The translations under genes were made by a program, and so were the position numbers. The notes beneath the pieces were generated by a model that searched no databases, had not been told where the DNA came from, and saw only the letters and a program-made list of their open reading frames with translations. Shown piece after piece: positions 33,325 through 38,833 of a DNA stretch of 38,833 bases. This DNA is from Bimuria novae-zelandiae CBS 107.79 (taxonomy: Eukaryota > Ascomycota > Dothideomycetes > Pleosporales > Didymosphaeriaceae). The stretch is taken from contig ML976659.1 in NCBI GenBank assembly GCA_010015655.1, forward strand, positions 1,046,058 through 1,084,890. Reading direction: 5' to 3'. How positions within the stretch are numbered: position 1 is the first letter of the stretch; each line of letters begins with the position of its first letter.

Positions 33325-33441
33325 TGTAAGCCCAGGACACCTACGGTCATGTGGTTTACCACTGACTAATCAGTCCTCTCCCACATGTATATTACGCTCG
33401 CTCTAGACACACAGAATACACACAGAACGATACTGCTTACA
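33325..33441 (+). repeat. 3' LTR of the copia element
   Basis: 117 bp; it ends GCTTACA, the inverse of the TGTAAGC start, and is followed by TAAAC. It is preceded by the G-rich polypurine tract. Confidence 0.93.
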
Positions 33442-34480
33442 TAAACTATTTAGCGGTATAGCTGTACCCTATTATCTATTTTTCTCGACGGAGCCTACAG
33501 TCCATAACTTAACGGGAACAGCATAATATACCATAAACACTCTTATACTCTAGCCGCGCCGTTGGTCTTAGCTTCTAATTTCAATTTGCTAGAGGCTATA
33601 GAATGCATTTTACTCAACACTTTCGTACATCGATAATATAATTCGTAGGCGAAGACCAACGGCGCAGCGGAAGTACGCCAATATTTATGATATGAACATG
33701 ATTGCAACCTTCCCAAACAAGGGCATTGGTCACGCTAGTTGGTTTGCTGAACAGCCCGCAAGCCACGTTCCTGTTTTCTCAACCCAAGCTCTTCATCAAA
33801 GCACGCTACCGCTTCGACACTTCCGCCTCGCGCTCACGCGCATTAAGCCCTACTCAAGTGTCCTCTTTGGTAGGCCTCAGCCTTACACACCGTACATACC
33901 ACCCCCCAATAATAAAAGCAGCCTCGCAGGACAAAAGACACCAGCAATATTCTCCAGCCACGCCATTTCTGCATCGTCACAACGCGTAGGGAGAATATCT
34001 AACCAGTTGCACTCGGCGACGCATCAATACTACAATGTATAAATCAGAATTTGCTCTATACCAGATCTAAACGCTGTGTTAGAATCACTGCTATCAGTCT
34101 TTATTATGTTGGATGAATCTTGATGTCGTCTGCAGCTTCTCGAAGCCCGAGCCACAACAGAACAAAGTATAAAGACGCTATATTTTTTCAAAACGTAAAA
34201 GATTTAAAAGTTAAGACTTGGCGGGTGGACCACAGAATCAGTCTATTACAATGGAAGTTAATGCTGAGCGTTAGAGTGTTGAGGATCCGTTGCTCTCACA
34301 CCACTCGCTTACTTATCTTCTAGCCCACCCCACTAAGCCTAAAGCCCAAGCCCCACTCACCCACTCGTCCCACTTGGTCAAAGCGTCCCCTCCATAACCT
34401 TTTCTCTCGCCCAACATTGCCAATATTGTGTGTGTATATATATTTTGAATTTGCTTATTCCGTCATCAACAACATCTCCA
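33442..34480. other. intergenic with a long-arm hairpin and two weak ORFs
   Basis: An inverted repeat (CCGCGCCGTTGGTCTT at 33553-33568; AAGACCAACGGCGCAGCGG at 33652-33670) encloses about 85 nt. Two overlapping plus-strand ORFs follow (33692-34042, 116 codons; 33702-33989, 95 codons), neither with a domain; at most one could be real. The later part is AT-rich and precedes the tRNA gene. Confidence 0.4.
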
Positions 34481-34568
34481 GCGGCGGTAGCTCAGTGGTA
34501 GAGCAGCGGGCTGCAGTCCCCAAACTCGTGGTTCCTGAAGGTCACCAGTTCAATTCTGGTTCGCCGCT
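34481..34568 (+). tRNA. tRNA-Cys(GCA) with a 16-nt intron
   Basis: The acceptor stem GCGGCGG pairs with TCGCCGC, followed by discriminator T. The D arm is GCTC..GAGC (A box TAGCTCAGTGGTAGAGC). Anticodon GCA lies at 34513-34515, with an intron after position 37 (34517-34532). The T arm ACCAG TTCAATT CTGGT carries the B box GTTCAATTC. Four of five anticodon-stem pairs form, one as G-T. The mature length of 72 nt suits tRNA-Cys. A T-rich Pol III terminator follows at about 34576-34590. Confidence 0.88.
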
Positions 34569-34965
34569 TTCATTTTGTTTGTTTTTGGCGCCCTCTTAAC
34601 CCTAATCAAGCACTCACAGTATCTCGCACAGTCGTGCGTCCTACTGCGTAAAACCGATCTTCTTTATCATTGCGTGGTAGGTGGTAGAGGAAGAAGTTTA
34701 TCATATCTTAGCTTGGCGCAATTATCGTCGTTTGCTTAGTGCGCGGGTGAAATAGTTTGTCATTTACTGTCTTTAACAACCTTAAAAAAAATAATGCAAC
34801 ACACAGCAACTAAGAAACACATAATGATTCAAGCGAGCTAGCCCGTAATCACGAAGTACTCTAATGCAAATTTACACTAACGTACTCTACAGGCTTTTAG
34901 GCCACCTATGTTACTAACGTAGTTGCGCTTTTCGTCCTCCCTAAGTAGTATATCCTTAAGTATAT
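34569..34965. other. intergenic
   Basis: 397 bp between the tRNA terminator and the piggyBac-like element; no gene was seen. Confidence 0.45.
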
Positions 34966-37267
34966 CCCATGCACCGTCAATATGTGCCGCACACGGACCA
35001 CCTCTTGATGGCCAATCGGAGACTTTCGCCTCAGCTGCCTGAACACCAAAAGAAATGCGATTTGGGTGTGGATTTGTATGGAGACTTCATTTATGATGGT
35101 TTCGAGATAACTTTACATAATAGATGAGCTTGCTTTTGTATCTGTTGACTTGGCTGTTCGTGTGCGCCGTAGATGCTCCTGCCAGCACTCAGGAGAGACT
35201 TCTGGACTACAGAAAGGCAGACGACAGAGCGTACAGCCATATAAGGAGCGCGGAGTACGCTGAGGTCTCTTGCAATTGCCAGAAGTAGGCTGGAGAGGTG
35301 TTTTGTGACGTGGAGACTTGTACTTTTGACGCCCAGATTCAGCACAAGCAACACAAGTCTTTGCTTCTACGAACAGCCTTATAGGCTTATAATAGCTCTC
35401 CTTATTAATAGAGGCGTACTTGGCAGCGTTATTAAGTTTCTAATATTTACTAAATTTATTATAAAGTTATCCTCCGCGCTTAAATAGCTACTTAATAAGG
35501 GTGTATAAGAACTTCTTATAGCCGCTACGTTTAGCAAAGTTAGTGGAGGAGTATAAGGAGAACCTATAATAGTTATTAAGTATTAGATCTAGTAGAAAGT
35601 ACTAGAGAGGCTTTTATATATAATACTTAACTTACTAGATAGAGTAGTAGCTTTTTATTTAATTAATGCAATCCACCTTGCTCTTATACCTATTATAGTT
35701 ATCTATTATTTTAGGTATATTTAGTAACTTAATAGGCTTACTACTAAAGGCTTTCTTAAAAATCTTTTTATTATTTTAAGCTATCTTAGAGCGTTAGCAG
35801 AGTTTTATAATAACTTAAATAGTTAAGTAGTAACTTTTATTAGTTTAGTCTTAGTATAATATTAAGGATAAAAACTTATGCTTAGTAATAGTAAAGGCAA
35901 AAAGAATAACCTAATTATCTTTTTACGCTATCTATAGGACTTATTAACTCTTTAATAGTGCCTAATATATATTTCCCTACTCTATCGTACGCGTAAACTA
36001 CGCCTTAAGCTTTATAAAGTTAGAGTTAAAATGCTTTTTTATTAACTTCTAGTGCGTACGTTTTATAATAATAGGTACCTTTACTTTTATCTTTACTTTT
36101 ATTATTACGTTGAATCTCTTCTTAATTATTATTTTTATTATTTTAATAGTCCCTGTGCAGCCTACGCCTTTAGATTTTAAATATTTAAGTATAAGGATAG
36201 TATTAAAGAGATTATTATCTTATATAATATAGAGATTTAGTAAAAATAGATAATAGCTAGTAGTGTCCTTAGTAAGTATAAGAGTAATAAGGACTAACTT
36301 TATAAGAGTAAAAATAGGCGCCTTAGCGTTTATAAGTGTTAGTAAGTTAATAAGTCCTTAGTTAGCACCTCTAGCATAAAATAACTAATTTAGTATTACT
36401 TTATTACTTACTAAATACTATATTTTAGAGCCTTATAGTATAGGTTTTATTTTAATTATTACAACCTTAGCCGCGTAGCCTATAAATTTAGTAATTATCT
36501 TATTAACGTAAAGGTGCTTATTAGGCGCTTAGTACTTAAGCGCGCGCTCGTAGAGCACCTCTAAAAAATCCTAGATATAACTAAAAGGCGACTTAAAGCT
36601 TTGCCTAACCTCTATATAATATAAGTATTAATCTAGCTGCTCCCAGTGCGTGTTTAACATGTAACGATTGAGCTTATGCGTAGGCGCCACGCCGTGAAGT
36701 CTCACCCAGTACTCCTCTAGCGAAGGCTCTCGGTGTAGACCCATATAGACAACAATCGCGAAGTAGGTATATAGCTTGGCCGGCGAGGTAGGTTTCCAGC
36801 ATTAAGAACTAGCTATTAAAAACTTAAGCTACTTATTATAAAGCTTCTTAGCAAGCTAATTTATATAGTATATAATTTAATTAAGGACGCTAGCGTTAAA
36901 AAATAATTTAAATAAAGTAATAAGAAAATTAATATTAATACTTTTAAGTAAGAAAGCTTCTTTAAAAGTACGTAGATTATTAATTCTAAGTAATTCTTAG
37001 GCAAGTAGCAGTTTACGTAGTAAATTAAATAAAATACTAGCTTTTTTTTAAGTACTTTATGTATTTTACGAAGTTAGTATTGTTACTTAATAGCTCTACA
37101 GTTTTTAGCATGTTTATATATACTAGAGATTTTAAAAAAAAATTGTATTTTAGCTAGTAATTAATAATTACTAACATTATAATACACGTCTTAGTGTTTT
37201 TGCAATTAATTATCTGATTAGCTATTAAGAGGTGGTCCGTGTGCGGCACATATTCACGGTGTATGGG
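34966..37267 (-). mobile_element. piggyBac-like transposon, patchily RIP-mutated
   Basis: Inverted termini of 47 bp (34966-35012 and 37221-37267) match at all but four positions; both begin CCCAT and share AATATGTGCCGCACACGG. Three of the four differences are A for G in the right arm. Terminal CCC is typical of piggyBac, but the flanks are ATAT and ATAC instead of TTAA; a C-to-T change would make them a 4-bp duplication. The minus strand encodes a decayed transposase. The size of 2.3 kb is normal for the superfamily. Confidence 0.78.
35114..36850 (-). pseudogene. piggyBac-type transposase (DDE_Tnp_1_7), decayed
   Basis: On the minus strand a well-preserved block at about 36800-36630 reads KLYTYFAIVVYMGLHREPSL, EEYWVRLHGVAPTHKLNRYM, LNTHWEQLD, the N-terminal signature of piggyBac transposases. 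It then falls into stop-rich AT sequence with readable pieces (FLEVLYERALKY, KIITKF, NLYIISI). The last ~270 bp (35385-35114) is again clean: a Cys-rich C-terminus with CVACAESGRQ, YGCTLCRLPFCSPEVSPECW and QEHLRRTR, ending in TAA. Such a C-terminal cysteine domain is usual in piggyBac proteins. The central catalytic region is ruined. Confidence 0.75.
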
Positions 37268-38644
37268 ATACGTACCTGTCTAATACCGGCATCGATCGAG
37301 TGGATTTGAGGGTGGGGGAACCGCAGCAAACCCCGCCTGACTTGGAAGCGCCAAGTCTCACCCACACGATCGCCTCCGCATGCACGGACATCGAGGATAA
37401 TAATCAATCACCGTAGCGCCCCTATCCGCAACAGCAGCAGACAAATCTATCTTCAACATACTGCGTCGCGCTCCCACCACGATCACTCTCACCTCCGCAG
37501 ACTTGCTCCCCTGGAGATTTACGAAGCCAACCGCCAACGCAAAATTTAGGAGCAGCAGCAGCAGCAGCAGCAGACAACTGCCCCCTCGTCCAGCTCCTCT
37601 CAAAGGCGAAAGGCGTCTAAGAACACTCTAACGACGCTACGGATCGTTGTATCGACGCCGCTCCCGCCGCAGTCCCCGCCGCAGGAGGAGGAAGAGCAGT
37701 AGGAGTAGGGCAGACGGGTGGGCGGAACCTGGGTTTGCGACAGCTCAAGATTCCTCTGCCGACCTGCGCCCGTCCACCCACCCGTCCACCCGTCGCAACC
37801 CCCACCACACCCACCACTCCCACCACTCCAGCTATAGCAGCACCCACCGCAGCACCCCTCCCCTTCTCACTCCTCGTCCATTTCACTAGCTTTTGCCGAG
37901 TCGAGACCGAAGGCTTGGGGAGTTGTCAATATCAATCTGGGCGTTCTGTCGCTGAGGGCTGATGCGGATTATCGCTAAGTTACTAGTTAGGAAATCGTTT
38001 TAGGGATAGGAATTGTTTTCTTCGCGGAAATATCATATTTGAGAGTTAGTGACTGTAACCATTCCGGCGGCACGAAGAAATGAAACAATATTCTTAGAAT
38101 CCTCCCAGTAACAATCAAAGGTTAATGTGTGAATGAGGAATGCTCCGCCACGCCCTTTAGCCTCTGTTAGCTTAGAACCGACAGCATCATTTCGCTGTCG
38201 CACCGGTGTTCGGTAAACCGGGAACATGAGACCAAGTGGAACAATCGCGTGCACACCAAGGTGCTGGAGCTGGCGTTGGGAAATGGTGAGACGAGTGTTG
38301 GGTTCCGAAGCGTGTAAGGTCAATCCCGGGGTTGCAGGACGCACGGTGTTATGGGACAAAACATGGGTACTTCGACTTTAGGAGACAATAGTCTTTCCCA
38401 TATTCAAGCCTTACACCTTGTCACATTAACTCGTAGTTTTTCATCGTGCGATTTGATTATATGCACCAATCATTAAGCCATACATCTGGTCATTCTGCAT
38501 TTGTCTATGATTGAACCCCCTCGAACATCTCCAAGGTGGCAATCTGGAAAGAAAACCGCACGCGCCCTGATTACATTGCTTGGAATTTGAGGGTTTCAAT
38601 CATCAGTTCGTGGCACTAGCAATAACGGACAGACTTAACAACCT
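37268..38644. other. intergenic, low-complexity, no supported gene
   Basis: 1.38 kb. It contains an (AGC)n tract (37551-37573) and Arg/Pro/Thr-rich overlapping ORFs at 37617-37960 without domains. A minus-strand ORF of 108 codons (38359-38033) has no recognisable family. The part before 38644 must include the 3' UTR of the repeat-peptide gene at the edge. Confidence 0.4.
37551..37573. repeat. (AGC)n microsatellite
   Basis: About 7.7 perfect AGC units. The minus strand would give a poly-Leu run, which makes a spurious signal-peptide-like ORF. Confidence 0.9.
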
Positions 38645-38833
38645 TTAGTCATCGTTGCCTTGGACCTCAGGATCAGCCTCGCGACGTTCGTTACTTGGAG
38701 GACCGGTGCTAGGTAGGGCATCAGGATCCGCCTCGCGACGCTGGTTGAACCGCAGAGTGTCGCGCTGGTTGAACCGCAGAGTGTCGCGCTGGTTGAACCG
38801 CAGAGTGTCGCGCTGGTTGAACCGCAGAGTGTC
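38645..38833 (-). CDS. tandem-repeat peptide precursor, 3' part only (runs off the window)
   Basis: The minus strand is open from the right edge to a TAA at 38645-38647 (62 codons, no Met inside the window). From the edge it encodes four copies of DTLRFNQR. Then come READPDALPSTGPPSNER and READPEVQGNDD before the stop. The RR junctions (NQRRE, SNERRE) are possible Kex2-type sites, and the READP spacers resemble the dipeptidyl-trimmed spacers seen in fungal alpha-pheromone precursors. The 24-bp units are perfect copies. An alpha-pheromone precursor, a KEP/RiPP precursor or another repeat protein are all possible; the start and signal peptide lie outside. It is a real coding frame, judging by period and codon phase. 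Confidence 0.65.
   Translation of the reverse strand, partial: DTLRFNQRDTLRFNQRDTLRFNQRDTLRFNQRREADPDALPSTGPPSNERREADPEVQGNDD
38739..38833 (-). repeat. 4 x 24-bp coding tandem repeat, cut by the window edge
   Basis: Perfect 24-bp units containing CTGGTTGAACCGCAGAGTGT on the plus strand; each encodes DTLRFNQR on the minus strand. The number of copies beyond the edge is unknown. Confidence 0.95.

Larger units (their letters stand above)
24906..33441 (+). mobile_element. Ty1/copia LTR retrotransposon, RIP-inactivated, with nested insertions
   Basis: Two 117-bp LTRs (24906-25022, 33325-33441) start TGTAAGC and end GCTTACA (TTCTTATA in the left copy), and are flanked by the perfect target duplication TAAAC (24901-24905, 33442-33446). 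A purine tract (GAGGGGGG, about 33315-33322) precedes the 3' LTR. The interior is extremely TpA-rich and full of stops, but its domains can be read in copia order on the plus strand: gag, protease, integrase, reverse transcriptase, RNase H. Length is inflated by a pogo element and a solo LTR inside it; without them about 5.9 kb remains, a usual copia size. It cannot move by itself. Confidence 0.93.

Noticed and set aside
37358..37603. Minus-strand ORF with Leu-run 'signal peptide'
   Set aside because: The hydrophobic run comes from the (AGC)n microsatellite; the rest has no coding support.
37617..37962. Overlapping Arg/His/Pro/Thr-rich ORFs on both strands
   Set aside because: Low-complexity sequence with no conserved motif; open in several frames at once.
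38739..38833. CRISPR-like array at the right edge
   Set aside because: The 24-bp units are contiguous with no spacers and stay in codon phase; a coding tandem repeat in a eukaryote.

Overview
The window reads as nuclear DNA of a filamentous ascomycete (Pezizomycotina; probably a dothideomycete, which is an inference). Supporting signs are short GT-AG introns of about 45-70 nt, Zn2Cys6 regulators with long fungal domains, a HET-domain gene, a BTB gene and a 2EXR/F-box-like gene. Transposons carry C-to-T/G-to-A decay typical of repeat-induced point mutation (RIP).

Left arm (1-5.8 kb): a decayed Tc1-like transposase runs off the left edge. Beside it is an intact gene for a secreted precursor with six copies of a nonapeptide, each bounded by Lys-Arg (1203-1778). 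This is the architecture of Kex2-processed repeat proteins and of dikaritin (ustiloxin/phomopsin-type) RiPP precursors. Next comes a HET-domain gene broken by several stops and a frameshift (3679-5761).

Core (5.9-24.3 kb): ordinary genes. They are GEP4-like mitochondrial PGP phosphatase and SmD3, which are divergent and share a 208-bp promoter. An IRC6/p34-like adaptin-binding protein and a class I methyltransferase follow tail to tail, 9 bp apart. Then come a 1009-aa Zn2Cys6 regulator, an uncertain small gene with a Ser14 tract, a Pro-rich 128-aa protein, a second Zn2Cys6 regulator with an ATG-only first exon, a weak hypothetical, a 2EXR/F-box-like protein, a single-pass membrane protein and a BTB protein.

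Right arm (24.9-38.8 kb): a transposon graveyard. A Ty1/copia element (24906-33441) has 117-bp LTRs and a perfect TAAAC target duplication. It contains a Fot1/pogo element (26555-28766, TA duplication), which itself contains an unclassified 384-bp insert, plus a GC-rich solo LTR (32505-32930). After an intron-bearing tRNA-Cys comes a patchily mutated piggyBac-like element (34966-37267). The right edge cuts a second gene for a tandem-repeat peptide precursor (38645 to the edge, minus strand), with perfect 24-bp repeats encoding DTLRFNQR followed by RREADP-type sites.

The genes do not form one pathway. The item most likely to be new is the pair of repeat-peptide precursors lying at the two ends next to RIP-affected DNA. 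No UstYa-type (DUF3328) or other RiPP tailoring enzyme was recognised inside the window.
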